This document shows, piece after piece, positions 33,388 through 42,989 of a stretch of 64,000 nt of DNA (its first letter is position 1; each line of letters opens with the position of its first letter). The notes under the pieces are model-generated. The model was not told the origin of the DNA, searched no databases, and worked only from the letters and a program-made list of their open reading frames with translations. The DNA is taken from the NCBI GenBank assembly GCA_019685575.1, contig JABFQO010000001.1, positions 62,001 to 126,000 on the forward strand, written 5' to 3'. This DNA comes from Candidatus Bathyarchaeota archaeon A05DMB-4 (GTDB taxonomy: Archaea > Thermoproteota > Bathyarchaeia > Bathyarchaeales > SOJC01). The position numbers and the translations under genes are program-made.

Positions 33388-33789
33388 TTATGTTGTTCGT
33401 GGCGCCAACCAATCGATAATTTCTTTTGGGTTTTCGCATGTTATTCTGACTTTTATCGGACCTAGAGGTGATTCGCCCGTGGGTTCTGAGAAAGACACAT
33501 GCCCTGCGTAGGCTACTTGTTTGTTCAAATAAAAAGTGATAGAATCGTTTTCAAGTCCCTCGAAAAGAACCCTACGCGTAGCATCTCGGATACGTTCTCT
33601 TCGGAGGAGATTGTAAAGTTTCGTCAAACCTTCCTTGCCTTGGGTTCGCGCTACAAGTTGTGCACCTTGTTTTCCCGGCTGAACTTCAAATTTTACAGCG
33701 CCAAAAATGTTCTCGACTGCCCGTTTTACTTTTTCAGGGTTTTCGGTTGGGTTGATTTCTGTTTCTATAACTATCATTATTTCATTCAT
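33388..33789 (-). CDS. UPF0201-family RNA-binding-fold protein
   Basis: 133 residues. IVIETEINPTENPEKVKRAVENIFG and RIRDATRRVLFEGLENDSITFYLNKQVAYAGHVSF match the archaeal UPF0201 (DUF54) family, which has an L5-like RNA-binding fold. The start overlaps the stop of the preceding kinase gene by four bases (ATGA), so translation is probably coupled. Confidence 0.9.
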   Translation of the reverse strand: MNEIMIVIETEINPTENPEKVKRAVENIFGAVKFEVQPGKQGAQLVARTQGKEGLTKLYNLLRRERIRDATRRVLFEGLENDSITFYLNKQVAYAGHVSFSEPTGESPLGPIKVRITCENPKEIIDWLAPRTT

Positions 33790-34340
33790 TTTTCCACAAC
33801 CTTCCTCAGAATACTCCGAATTTTGTTTTCGGTTTGAATTTTTCCATCTTCGTTTACGATTAGATAATCAGCGGTTGCGATTACTTTGCCCAAACCCACA
33901 GAAAGTTCACGCATATCGCGTATATGAAAGGTTTCCCAGCCTTTTGGGTCGTCACTTCGTTTTCTCCTGAAAAGCCGTTGAAAGCGCGTTTCAGGCGTGG
34001 AGTGAATAGCGATTGAGACGAAGCCTTCAAAGTGCCGCTTGTATTCTTCAACCTCATGCAGGCTCCGCAAACCATCAACAACCACCACGTCAGATGGGGC
34101 TCTTTCAATCTTTGGGATGCATCGTTTAGCCACGACGGCGGGGCCTTCTTCTTCTCGTAGTTTCAGCATCACGGCGCCCACGTTTTCCGGCGTGGGTTCG
34201 AGACCTCTTTTTTTAGTCTCTTCTCGCACTATATCGCCCATCACAACAACAGAATACCCCATCTTCTTCGCGATTTTAACAACTAGCGATTTGCCCGCGC
34301 CCGGCATGCCGGCCACGCCTATGACTATTTTTGTTTTCAT
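33786..34340 (-). CDS. UPF0200-family P-loop nucleotide kinase
   Basis: ATG 34340 with GGGAG directly upstream gives 184 residues: MKTKIVIGVAGMPGAGKSLVV (P-loop), VMGDIVREETKKRGLEPTPENVGAVM, VVVDGLRSLHEVEEYK and RRKRSDDP. The archaeal UPF0200 family is often annotated as a dephospho-CoA-kinase-like or adenylate-kinase-like protein; its substrate is not settled. It starts the minus-strand group that also holds UPF0201. Confidence 0.88.
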   Translation of the reverse strand: MKTKIVIGVAGMPGAGKSLVVKIAKKMGYSVVVMGDIVREETKKRGLEPTPENVGAVMLKLREEEGPAVVAKRCIPKIERAPSDVVVVDGLRSLHEVEEYKRHFEGFVSIAIHSTPETRFQRLFRRKRSDDPKGWETFHIRDMRELSVGLGKVIATADYLIVNEDGKIQTENKIRSILRKVVEK

Positions 34341-34447
34341 TTCTCCCTTAACCACTCGCATGTTACAGCGATTGCAGATTTAAATTCACCGCGTTTTTGG
34401 TTAAACTTATTATCGTACACGTGTAAGGAGTATGCGGGAGAAAAGTC

Positions 34448-35017
34448 ATGCCTGAAACTATCAGAAGTTTCATAGCCTTCGACATCGATAACCCACAAGT
34501 GCTGAAAAAATTAGCCGACGCCCAAGAAGCCCTCGCAAAAACTGGCGCCGACTTGACACTGGTAAAGCCGCAGAACATTCACATAACAATACGCTTCCTC
34601 GGCGACATCACACCGAGCATGATAGAAAAAATAGACAAAGAAATGCAAAACGTCGCTTTCAAACCATTTGATGTTGAAATAAAAGGCATCGGGGCTTTCC
34701 CAAACCTTAAATACGCCCGCGTGATTTGGGCGGGAATCCAGCAAGGCGAAGAAGAATTGAAGAAGATTTTTAACCAACTAGAACCACGCCTCCGCTCACT
34801 CGGCTTGAGACCCGACCCGAAAGGTTTCAGCGCACACCTCACAATCGCACGAGTAAAAAGTGGAAGAAACAAAGCACAACTTGCTGAAAGCATTAACAGC
34901 ATGATAGGCTTCGAGTTCGGAAAGGTTCGAGCAGACTGCTTAAAACTTAAAAAAAGCGTTTTAACGCCGCAAGGTCCCATTTACTCGACACTTAAAGAAG
35001 CCCACGCCACGCAGTGA
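34448..35017 (+). CDS. thpR: RNA 2',3'-cyclic phosphodiesterase (2'-5' RNA ligase family)
   Basis: 189 residues, ATG with GGGAG seven bases upstream. The two HxTx motifs of the 2H phosphoesterase family are present: QNIHITIRFLGD near residue 42 and FSAHLTIARVK near residue 132, with IRSFIAFDIDN at the start. It acts on 2',3'-cyclic ends of RNA. It overlaps the CCA-adding enzyme gene by four bases, which is a common archaeal arrangement. Confidence 0.95.
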   Translation: MPETIRSFIAFDIDNPQVLKKLADAQEALAKTGADLTLVKPQNIHITIRFLGDITPSMIEKIDKEMQNVAFKPFDVEIKGIGAFPNLKYARVIWAGIQQGEEELKKIFNQLEPRLRSLGLRPDPKGFSAHLTIARVKSGRNKAQLAESINSMIGFEFGKVRADCLKLKKSVLTPQGPIYSTLKEAHATQ

Positions 35018-36471
35018 TTGCTATGACAACGCCTTTGCAGAAAGTATGCGAAAAAATCCTGAACCAAATCGCCCCAGACGCGAAAAGAAAAAGACAAATC
35101 CGCTCGTTGGCTGAAAAACTGAGAAAAAAAGTCGAAGCCAGCGCTGAAAAAGCCAGAATTAAGGCAGTGGTCCGCGTGGAAGGCTCGGTTGCAAAGGATA
35201 CGTGGCTGAGCCGAGAGCCCGACATCGACATTTTCATGCAATTGCCCTCCAGTATGTCTCGAGAAGAATTTGAGAAAACCGCATTGAAGATTGCGATAGA
35301 AGCAACCGCGGGATGTAAGCAGGTTGAACGATTTGCAGAGCACCCTTACTTGGAAGCGTTCGTCGACGGTGTCAGGGTTAACATCGTGCCCTGCTACAAA
35401 GTAAAAAGAGGACAATGGAGAAGCGCCACTGACCGCACACCGTTCCACACCGACTACGTGAAAACCTTGCTCACACCTCGCCTAAGGGACGAGGTTCGAC
35501 TGCTTAAACAGTTCATGAAGGGCGTGGGCGTCTATGGGGCTGAGATTAAGGTGGGCGGTTTCAGCGGCTATCTTTGCGAACTACTCATCTTAAACTATCA
35601 ATCATTCACAAACGTGTTAAATGCGGCGGCAATCTGGAAAGACGGCCAAGTGGTTGATTACGGCGGCTTCTACAAGAAAAAAGAAAGAGAACTACAACTG
35701 CTTTTCAAAGACCCCCTCATAATAATCGACCCGGTGGACAAGGGAAGAAACGCCGCGTCTGCGGTGAGAAAAGAACGGTTAGACGAGTTTGTAGCCGCAT
35801 CCCGCGCATTCCTCCAATTGCCAAACACACGGTTCTTTAATCCACCCAAAACAAAGCCTTACCAGCCTCGAGAAGTCGCCGAGCGAATGATGAATCGTGA
35901 TTCGAGTATTGTTTTCGTGAAATTCGGCCGAGTCAACGCCGTGCCAGATGTTTTGTGGGGACAACTCTACAGGTCACAAAGAGCACTGAGGAACCTGCTT
36001 TGGCAGAATGATTTTAGGATAATTCGCGACGCGGTTTGGAGCAACGAAAACGACATTAACATGTTCATATTCGAGCTTGAGCAACTGCAATTGCCCGCCG
36101 TGAAGAAGCATCTTGGGCCTCCCTTGGACCGGCAGAGAGAATGCGAAAACTTTCTGCAAAAACACCTTAACTCTGCCGAGACATTCTCTGGGCCAATGCT
36201 TGAGGATGGAAGGTGGGTCGTGGAAACACGGCGGAAGGTGTTGGAGGCGGATGAACTTTTGGAACAAAAGCTAAAGATAGACGGTGGGAGGCAAGTAGGC
36301 GTCGCCGAAGAAATCGCCAAGGCGATCAAGGAGAATTTTGAGATACTCACAGACGACGTTATCCTAAGCCTCTACCGAGTTAACAAGGCCTTCGCAGAAT
36401 TTCTCACGAGGTATTATGAAGGCAGGCCAAGCTGGTTGGCAAAGCCTTTAAGCCGAAAAAGTAAACGCTAA
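35014..36471 (+). CDS. cca: CCA-adding tRNA nucleotidyltransferase (archaeal class I)
   Basis: 485 residues from GTG 35014, overlapping the thpR stop by four bases; ATG 35023 is an alternative start. The catalytic beta-polymerase motif is VEGSVAKDTWLSREPDIDIFMQLP, followed by ATAGCKQVERFAEHPYLEAFVDGVRVNIVPCYKVKRGQWRSATDR and VGGFSGYLCELLI. It adds or repairs the 3' CCA end of tRNA. The long helical C-terminal part is of normal archaeal size. Confidence 0.95.
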   Translation: MIAMTTPLQKVCEKILNQIAPDAKRKRQIRSLAEKLRKKVEASAEKARIKAVVRVEGSVAKDTWLSREPDIDIFMQLPSSMSREEFEKTALKIAIEATAGCKQVERFAEHPYLEAFVDGVRVNIVPCYKVKRGQWRSATDRTPFHTDYVKTLLTPRLRDEVRLLKQFMKGVGVYGAEIKVGGFSGYLCELLILNYQSFTNVLNAAAIWKDGQVVDYGGFYKKKERELQLLFKDPLIIIDPVDKGRNAASAVRKERLDEFVAASRAFLQLPNTRFFNPPKTKPYQPREVAERMMNRDSSIVFVKFGRVNAVPDVLWGQLYRSQRALRNLLWQNDFRIIRDAVWSNENDINMFIFELEQLQLPAVKKHLGPPLDRQRECENFLQKHLNSAETFSGPMLEDGRWVVETRRKVLEADELLEQKLKIDGGRQVGVAEEIAKAIKENFEILTDDVILSLYRVNKAFAEFLTRYYEGRPSWLAKPLSRKSKR

Positions 36472-36527
36472 AATCGTTTGTTGACTATGTGTCTTCTTCA
36501 GCGCGAAGAACGGAGAGAAAAACGAGG

Positions 36528-37049
36528 TTGGACGTGTTAGATGCAGTTAAAGGAAGAAGAAGTATTCGTGCTTTTACTGACCAGCCTGTTTCTGAAGACG
36601 AAGTGAACGCCTTAATTGACGCTGCTTGTCATGCGCCTTCTGCGGGCAACATTCAACCGTGGGAATTCATAATCGTTAGAAGCGCCGAGGTCAAGCGGGA
36701 AATCGCCGCTGCAGCGTTGAATCAAAAGTTTATCGAGGACGCGCCAGTGGTGATTGTTGTCTGCGCCGATATGGCGCGGTCTAGACGCGGCTACGGATCT
36801 CGCGGCGCTACGTTATACTGTATCCAAGACACCGCGGCGGCTACCCAGAATATTCTCCTAACTGCTCACGCCATGGGACTTGGAACGTGTTGGGTTGGGG
36901 CTTTTCGAGAAGAAGGCGTAAAGAAAGCGTTAGGCATTCCAGACAATGTTAGGCCGGTTGCGATAATCCCCGTTGGGCATTCGACGGCCAAGCCTGTACG
37001 ACCGCCTAGAAGGCCATTGAGTGACGTGGTGCATTATGAAAAATTCTGA
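36528..37049 (+). CDS. Nitroreductase-family flavoprotein
   Basis: TTG 36528, ten bases after GGAGAG, gives MDVLDAVKGRRSIRAFTDQPV, a normal family start; GTG 36489 would add 13 residues. 173 residues: AACHAPSAGNIQPWEFIIV (FMN contacts), APVVIVVCADMARS, TAAATQNILLTAHAMGLGTCWVGAF and PVGHSTAKPVRPPRRPL. Shorter than the nitroreductase at 7839. Likely FMN-dependent; substrate unknown. Confidence 0.9.
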   Translation: MDVLDAVKGRRSIRAFTDQPVSEDEVNALIDAACHAPSAGNIQPWEFIIVRSAEVKREIAAAALNQKFIEDAPVVIVVCADMARSRRGYGSRGATLYCIQDTAAATQNILLTAHAMGLGTCWVGAFREEGVKKALGIPDNVRPVAIIPVGHSTAKPVRPPRRPLSDVVHYEKF

Positions 37050-37076
37050 GGAAACAATGGGAAAAAAAAGAAAACG

Positions 37077-40000
37077 CTAGGCGGAAGTGGCAGACGAAGT
37101 AGCGGTCGAATAGGCCGTGGATGCCAGTTTTTTCTTTAGCAACAACCAAACAAGCAATGCGCCGACTGCCAAACCTAAAACGGCCGTTACGGTGGGCCAG
37201 ACGTAGGGTGGAAGGGCGTTTGAGGTTTTCACTTTTATGGCGGCTTCTTTGGTGTTTCCTGCCCAGTCGGTTGCTACGATTCTTATCGTGTGGTCGCCGT
37301 CTACGAGTTTTGTGGTGTCCCACTGATAGAAGGTTTGGCCTCCGACTGTGTACGGTGCATCATCGATGAATAGGATGACGTCTGCCAAGTTGGCGTCTGT
37401 AACGCTGAAGTTTATGATTATTACTCCCGAAAGTGAAGCGTTGCTTTGTGGCGAATTTATCGTGACGGTGGGCAAAGTGTTGTCCGTGTGCACCGTGGCG
37501 GTGGTGATTAGCTGGTTCCCTGCTTTGTCGTAAATTTCTAGTCTGAGCGTGTAAGTTGCGTCTGCACTTGTGGTGTTCCATAAGCGACTGTGTGTTCCCG
37601 AAGTGTACCAAGTGTAGGGTGGTACGGCAGCACTGTCTATGTAGAGTTTTGTGACGTTTAGGTTGGCGTCGTATACGTAGAAGGTTATGTTGACCAAGCC
37701 CTTAACGTAGGCTCCGTTTAATGGTGCCCGAATTTCTCCGACCGGAGGCGTGTTATCAACTGTTACGGAGATTTCGTGAGTTTTTTTGTTTCCAGCCTTA
37801 TCCAACACTGTTAGCGTGATTGTGTATTGCCCATCACTGAGGCTCGTGGTGTTCCACGGGTGGAACGTGGTCGCCGTCACGTCGAAAGTTTCCCCAGCGA
37901 CCGTCAAAGAAGCTTTTTCAAGGTTCGAGTCCTCAAACGTAAAAGTCGCGTTCACCAAGCCCTTAACGTAGGCGTTGGCTGTTGGCAAAGTGATTTGGGC
38001 GGTAGGTAACGTGTTGTCGATTGTCACTGCGATTTGGGTTTCAGCTCGGTTTTCTGCCAAGTCGTAGGCTATCAGTTTAACTATGTAGTTCCCGTCTGTG
38101 AGTGTGGCTGTGTTGAATGGATGGGAGGTTTTTCCTGTGACATCAAAAGTGACGCTGTCGCCTATTTTTATAATTTTTATAGAGGCATTTTTTAGTACGA
38201 AATCCTGAGCCACGAAAACGAAGGTAATGTTTCCAGCCACGTATGGGTTGTTTGCGGGTGATGCTATGTTGACGGTCGGCAGGATGTTGTCCACCACAAC
38301 CGTAATCGTCACACTCGCGTTGTTTCCAACCGTGTCATATCCAATCAGCGTTATTTGGTGGGTGGCGTAGAGTTCCATGGTGGTGTTCCAAAGGTACGTG
38401 TGGACGCCGGCGGGGAAGGTTGCCACTTTATTTTCGTCAATGAATAAGTCCATATAATCAAAATGGTCGTCTGCCCCTGAAATGTTAATGGGCACAACTT
38501 GCCTGACGTAACTGTTGTTTGCTGGCGAAAGTATTTCCACAGTAGGCGAAGCAAGGTCGACGATTATGGTGGTTTGGCGATTTGCATAATTTCCCGCCTT
38601 GTCGTAGGCAACAATTGTTACATTGTTTGGTCCTTGGATAAGGTTGGAAAGCACGTATGATGCGAGAGTAGTGTTTGCCACAAATTGGTTATTGAGATAA
38701 ACAGAGTACTTGATGACTCCACTTTGAGAATCTGTTGCAACCCATTGCATTTGCACGCTGGTTGTTCCTATGACGGTTCCGTTTGACGGCGAAACTGAAG
38801 TAATCTGGGGCGAAGTAACGTCTTCTTTGCAAATCCAGACTATCATGTTGGTTGCGAGACGGAGATTGTCTGCCATGCCGATACCGTAATCACGTAAAGC
38901 GTCGTCATCCACAAAGCCCAAAACCCTGCCTTTCTCAACCCAATTTACTCCAAGCATAATTTCCATGTACTCGTCCCTAACAATCGCAGAAGCACTGCCA
39001 GACAATGAAAGCAATGCCTCTGGATCGCCTAAATAGACTTGACTGACCCCCTGGGTCACTTCATGAGCGACTATGTACGAAGTGAAGCCAGGCATGCCGC
39101 CGCCTGCCCAAGCGATGCCTCCGAAATAAGTGAGATTAGTGTATAAGGATGGATAGTCGTCGCCGATCACCAAGAGACCACCGCCGTTTGCGACAAACGC
39201 TCGTATCGCGTCTAATTCGGCACCAGTATAGTCCGTGCGCGATTGGAGTATAACAAAGGCGTCATAACCCGCAAGAACACTCGAGGTTATAGAGCCGGCC
39301 ACGTGAAGGTCTACTATGTATCCCATCGTTTGGATAGTGCTAACCCATTGACTGTAACTATAGACTGAATCCGTGCCGTGGGTTTGGTCGAAGAGCACGT
39401 AACCCTTCACTGCGAAAACTTTCACCATAACAGTCACCAAGTTGTCTGAGGTGATGGTTTCACCAGCAACAGGCGGCGCATACGCAGTCACGTTGTAGGT
39501 TGCCTCGACGGAGGGCGTCCACATGAGGCTTATTGAATGAGACGCGTTAACTGCCAACTCGGCTATTGGTATTGAAGCCACGACGGTTTCGTTAATCTCT
39601 AACGTCAACAGAACATCGGTTTCGTTGCTTAAACCAAAATTGGACACCGTAGCACTCAACAGAGTAGAACCATTAATCGGGACAAACGTCGGCGCCTCTA
39701 ACGCCACGTTCAACTCGTGCTCAGGCACATAGCCCGCCGGAATGTTTGTTTCGTCAAGCATGATGATTTGATGAAATGAGCCGCCAAAACCCTCGTAACG
39801 CACCCAGAGCCCCGTTGCTTTCTCGAACCACCACATGTATTCGATTGTTGTGTAGTTTTGGTAGAGTTTCCACGTGTCCATTGCTTTTCTGCCGACCATT
39901 AACGTCTCGCTCCCTATCACCGTCGCTGGACCGAGAAGAACGTTTACCGTCGAGCCTAATGTTACGTTGGTCTCTATCATCCCCGGGAACCACAAACTCT

Positions 40001-42875
40001 GCCAAACTCCGCTTTCGCAGAGACGGCTCACGATGTTAACAACCGTCCAGTCGACTGAGTAGCCCGCCCCATAAAGCATGCTCAGCAAAGTGACGTTAAT
40101 TTGGTATGAAGAGATGTATTTGGAGTAGTTGAGTTGCATTTTTCCCATTGAGACTTGTTGGCCAAAACTGTCCACAGTGTATGCGGAGTAGTTTGCCCAC
40201 TGTCCTTCTTGAGGCGTTATCAAAGGAGCCGCGACAGTGACGAGTACCGCGGCTTTGTTGTTAACCGTGAATTCTTCCCCTATGATTGGAGGCGAATAAG
40301 CCGTCACGTTGTACAAGCCTTCTTGAGTTGGGTTCCACGGGTTGCTTAACGTGGAGGAACTGCCAGCGGGAAGCGAGGAGATGTGCTTAGAGATGAATAA
40401 TTTGGTTTCATTGCGCGTCATGTCATAAACTGACAGGTAAAGGTCTATGTCGCTTTCATTTTGCAAGCCGTCGTTCCGAACTGTGGCGTTCAACCAGATG
40501 GTGCCGCCTGGAAACAGAACATTGGGCGCTTCGAGCGAAACCGACAATTCATGCTCGGGTTTTTGGTACTGTGACCATACCATGGCGTTGTAGAGAATTT
40601 GATAATTGTAATAGTAGTGTTCCGGGATTATTTCCAGCCACGGAGAAATAAACACGAGCCCACGGTAAACGATGATAGCGCTCTCCTTATAGTGCCCAAG
40701 TGCTATGTACGTGCCGCCCGCGAGTTCGTTAGACGACCATTCTCCGTCGAAGGGAACTGATGTTTGAATGAGGGGCATCGTGTAGGGGCTCGGAACACCA
40801 GCGAAAACTGGATGCGAAGAGTTTTGAAGTTCCAAAAGATCAGTAGCAGTGACGCCCCAAGATATAGACTGATTTATTCCGATTATTGAGCCGAACTTGT
40901 TGTTGTTGGGAACTTGATAGTAGAACGTGCCTGCTGTGATGATAAACCCGTGCCCCTCATGCACGTAGCGTTTAATCGCTTCTATTTCTTTGTCTGAGTA
41001 TTCCCATGCGTAGGCGCAACTGATGATTAGCACATCGGCGCCTGTTGCGTTAAGGTCGTTGTATGTTATGTTGTCTTTGTCGAGGGTGGTGTAGTCGATG
41101 TTGATTAGTCGGTCGCCGAATTGTTTCCAGTTGTAGTTCAACGATTCCCATGCGTCTGTAACGAGTCGAGTCCCAGCGGAACGCAACACGAAAACTTTCA
41201 AGGGGAAATCCACGTACACAAAGCCCTGAACCACGTTGTTTGCCGTGCTGGTCTCATTAGTCACCGGCAGAACATACACTGTCACGTTATAGTTTCCAAT
41301 AATCGTGGGGCTCCAAGACATGCTGACTCTGGTGGAAGTGCCGCTTACAAGGTTATCGATGGTTAGTGATTCTTCGAGCGTGCCATTCACAAGCAGTTGG
41401 ACAGTTGCAGTTTCGTTAGAGCGTCCGTAATTCACTATCGTTGCGTTGATTGTTCCCGTACTGTTCGGTTCAACATAAGGCGGTCTCTTCCAACTCGTGA
41501 CGACCAAATCATGCGGCGGAAGAGGCTGTGTGATGGCTTTGTAAGCGTTCAATCTGCCGTAACCATAATAGACATCAAAACCAGCGGCTCCCAAATCGTC
41601 CGCTGTGTCCCTCAGATGAAACCTCAAAACATCTCGTGACATGTTCGGAAACTTGCTCCACACCAACGCAGCCACGCCTGACACGTGCGGGCAAGCCATC
41701 GAAGTTCCACTTAGTTGATCATAGGGGTAGTTCAACCCTGGATAATGCGTGTAAGAAATTGTCGAAAAAATCTGTACCCCTGGTGCGCCAAGTTCGACCC
41801 AATCGCCATATGAGGTAAATGAAGCCGGTTTGTCATTTTGGTCTGTCGCCGTCACCGCGATTACTTCGTCGAAAGCGGCTGGATATAGCCTTGTTGAAGA
41901 CCCAGCGTTTCCAGCGGCCGCTACGAGTAACACGTTATGGTCGTAGGCGTACTTCAAAGCGTCATGAAGAACCGAACTTGCAGATGAACCGCCCCAACTC
42001 ATGCTGATGATGTTTGCGCCTTGGTCAGTGGCGTGGATAATGGCGTTTGCAAGGTCATCGTAGTATCCTCCCCCAGAGTCTAAGCCTTTTTCAGCCATAA
42101 TTCTCACTTGTGCGAGGCCGGCGATGCCTTGAGCGTTGTTTATTACTGCACTGATTATGCCTGCAACATGAGTGCCGTGACCGTGGTCGTCCATCGGGTC
42201 TGAGTCGCCGTTTACCCAGTCGTAGCCTAATGGAACATAGTTCGCGGCGAGGTCGGGGTGATTGTAATCCACTCCCGTGTCAACGACTGCTACGAGAACT
42301 GCACTGTTGCCTACAGTGATGTTCCACGCATAATCTGCTTGAATTTTCACTGGTCCCCACTGTCGATTCCAAAAAGTGTCGTTTGGAACCATAAACGCTT
42401 GATACTGCAAATTGGGCTCAACATACCGGCCGACTCCGCTTTCCTTTACTTCAGTCATAAAAGCAACGCGAAATTCTTGCGGCACATCCACAACGACAGC
42501 GCCAACCTTGTTTCCTAAGAAAATTTTGTTTACGATTCTTCCGTTCTTAGCAAGGACTAATTGTTCCACTTTCTCATAAGAACCCCAAGCGTCCGAAAGC
42601 CCGACGATTAATTCTGCAGAATCACTTCCGTAAGTGAAAAAGTTGGCGTTCTGATTTGCGTGGCTGAAGTTTAAAAGGTCTATTGGTTTGTTCTGTGAAG
42701 CGTCAGTGTTCACAAGTGGATTTTTGCTAAAATCTACTCCCTTCAGCAATTCTTCACTTATGCTGTCAGCATTTCGGGAGACACTGGCGAAAACTTGTGT
42801 CAAATTTAGAAAGGTTATGGTTGTGTTTGTTAAGAGAACGATTAATAAAATTGTGGTCACTATTTTATAGTTCAT
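37077..42875 (-). CDS. Giant membrane-anchored surface subtilase with CARDB and Ig-like repeats
   Basis: 1932 residues, ATG with GAGGGG upstream. Signal peptide 1-30. Subtilase domain with Asp199 (VAVVDTGVDYNHPDL), His233 (HGHGTHVAG) and Ser392 (GTSMACPHVSG). Then three CARDB-type domains, each starting with HDL or HEL, alternate with two glutamine-amidotransferase-like Rossmann segments (for example VLIISCAYAWEYSDKEIEAI and GYDAFVILQSRTDYTGAELDA) and a further beta domain. About six Ig-like repeats with SP-N-YV and YD-AGN signatures run from about 1370 to 1880. The C terminus is a transmembrane helix with a short basic and Ser/Thr/Ala tail. Many N-glycosylation sequons. Probably a cell-envelope protease or adhesin. 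Confidence 0.95.
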   Translation of the reverse strand: MNYKIVTTILLIVLLTNTTITFLNLTQVFASVSRNADSISEELLKGVDFSKNPLVNTDASQNKPIDLLNFSHANQNANFFTYGSDSAELIVGLSDAWGSYEKVEQLVLAKNGRIVNKIFLGNKVGAVVVDVPQEFRVAFMTEVKESGVGRYVEPNLQYQAFMVPNDTFWNRQWGPVKIQADYAWNITVGNSAVLVAVVDTGVDYNHPDLAANYVPLGYDWVNGDSDPMDDHGHGTHVAGIISAVINNAQGIAGLAQVRIMAEKGLDSGGGYYDDLANAIIHATDQGANIISMSWGGSSASSVLHDALKYAYDHNVLLVAAAGNAGSSTRLYPAAFDEVIAVTATDQNDKPASFTSYGDWVELGAPGVQIFSTISYTHYPGLNYPYDQLSGTSMACPHVSGVAALVWSKFPNMSRDVLRFHLRDTADDLGAAGFDVYYGYGRLNAYKAITQPLPPHDLVVTSWKRPPYVEPNSTGTINATIVNYGRSNETATVQLLVNGTLEESLTIDNLVSGTSTRVSMSWSPTIIGNYNVTVYVLPVTNETSTANNVVQGFVYVDFPLKVFVLRSAGTRLVTDAWESLNYNWKQFGDRLINIDYTTLDKDNITYNDLNATGADVLIISCAYAWEYSDKEIEAIKRYVHEGHGFIITAGTFYYQVPNNNKFGSIIGINQSISWGVTATDLLELQNSSHPVFAGVPSPYTMPLIQTSVPFDGEWSSNELAGGTYIALGHYKESAIIVYRGLVFISPWLEIIPEHYYYNYQILYNAMVWSQYQKPEHELSVSLEAPNVLFPGGTIWLNATVRNDGLQNESDIDLYLSVYDMTRNETKLFISKHISSLPAGSSSTLSNPWNPTQEGLYNVTAYSPPIIGEEFTVNNKAAVLVTVAAPLITPQEGQWANYSAYTVDSFGQQVSMGKMQLNYSKYISSYQINVTLLSMLYGAGYSVDWTVVNIVSRLCESGVWQSLWFPGMIETNVTLGSTVNVLLGPATVIGSETLMVGRKAMDTWKLYQNYTTIEYMWWFEKATGLWVRYEGFGGSFHQIIMLDETNIPAGYVPEHELNVALEAPTFVPINGSTLLSATVSNFGLSNETDVLLTLEINETVVASIPIAELAVNASHSISLMWTPSVEATYNVTAYAPPVAGETITSDNLVTVMVKVFAVKGYVLFDQTHGTDSVYSYSQWVSTIQTMGYIVDLHVAGSITSSVLAGYDAFVILQSRTDYTGAELDAIRAFVANGGGLLVIGDDYPSLYTNLTYFGGIAWAGGGMPGFTSYIVAHEVTQGVSQVYLGDPEALLSLSGSASAIVRDEYMEIMLGVNWVEKGRVLGFVDDDALRDYGIGMADNLRLATNMIVWICKEDVTSPQITSVSPSNGTVIGTTSVQMQWVATDSQSGVIKYSVYLNNQFVANTTLASYVLSNLIQGPNNVTIVAYDKAGNYANRQTTIIVDLASPTVEILSPANNSYVRQVVPINISGADDHFDYMDLFIDENKVATFPAGVHTYLWNTTMELYATHQITLIGYDTVGNNASVTITVVVDNILPTVNIASPANNPYVAGNITFVFVAQDFVLKNASIKIIKIGDSVTFDVTGKTSHPFNTATLTDGNYIVKLIAYDLAENRAETQIAVTIDNTLPTAQITLPTANAYVKGLVNATFTFEDSNLEKASLTVAGETFDVTATTFHPWNTTSLSDGQYTITLTVLDKAGNKKTHEISVTVDNTPPVGEIRAPLNGAYVKGLVNITFYVYDANLNVTKLYIDSAAVPPYTWYTSGTHSRLWNTTSADATYTLRLEIYDKAGNQLITTATVHTDNTLPTVTINSPQSNASLSGVIIINFSVTDANLADVILFIDDAPYTVGGQTFYQWDTTKLVDGDHTIRIVATDWAGNTKEAAIKVKTSNALPPYVWPTVTAVLGLAVGALLVWLLLKKKLASTAYSTATSSATSA

Positions 42876-42961
42876 TTTTTCCCCTCGGACACTTAAAGAA
42901 GCACGTATGGATTATTTGAAGTTTCCCGTAAACCCTCAGCAAAGCATTTTAGCCGTCGCTT

Positions 42962-42970
42962 GATAATATT
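42962..42970 (+). promoter_or_regulatory. TATA-like box of the creatininase-family gene
   Basis: GATAATATT centred 24 bases before ATG 42990, which has no SD; a leaderless transcript is likely. Confidence 0.4.
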
Positions 42971-42989
42971 CGATTGATAGTGATTAACA

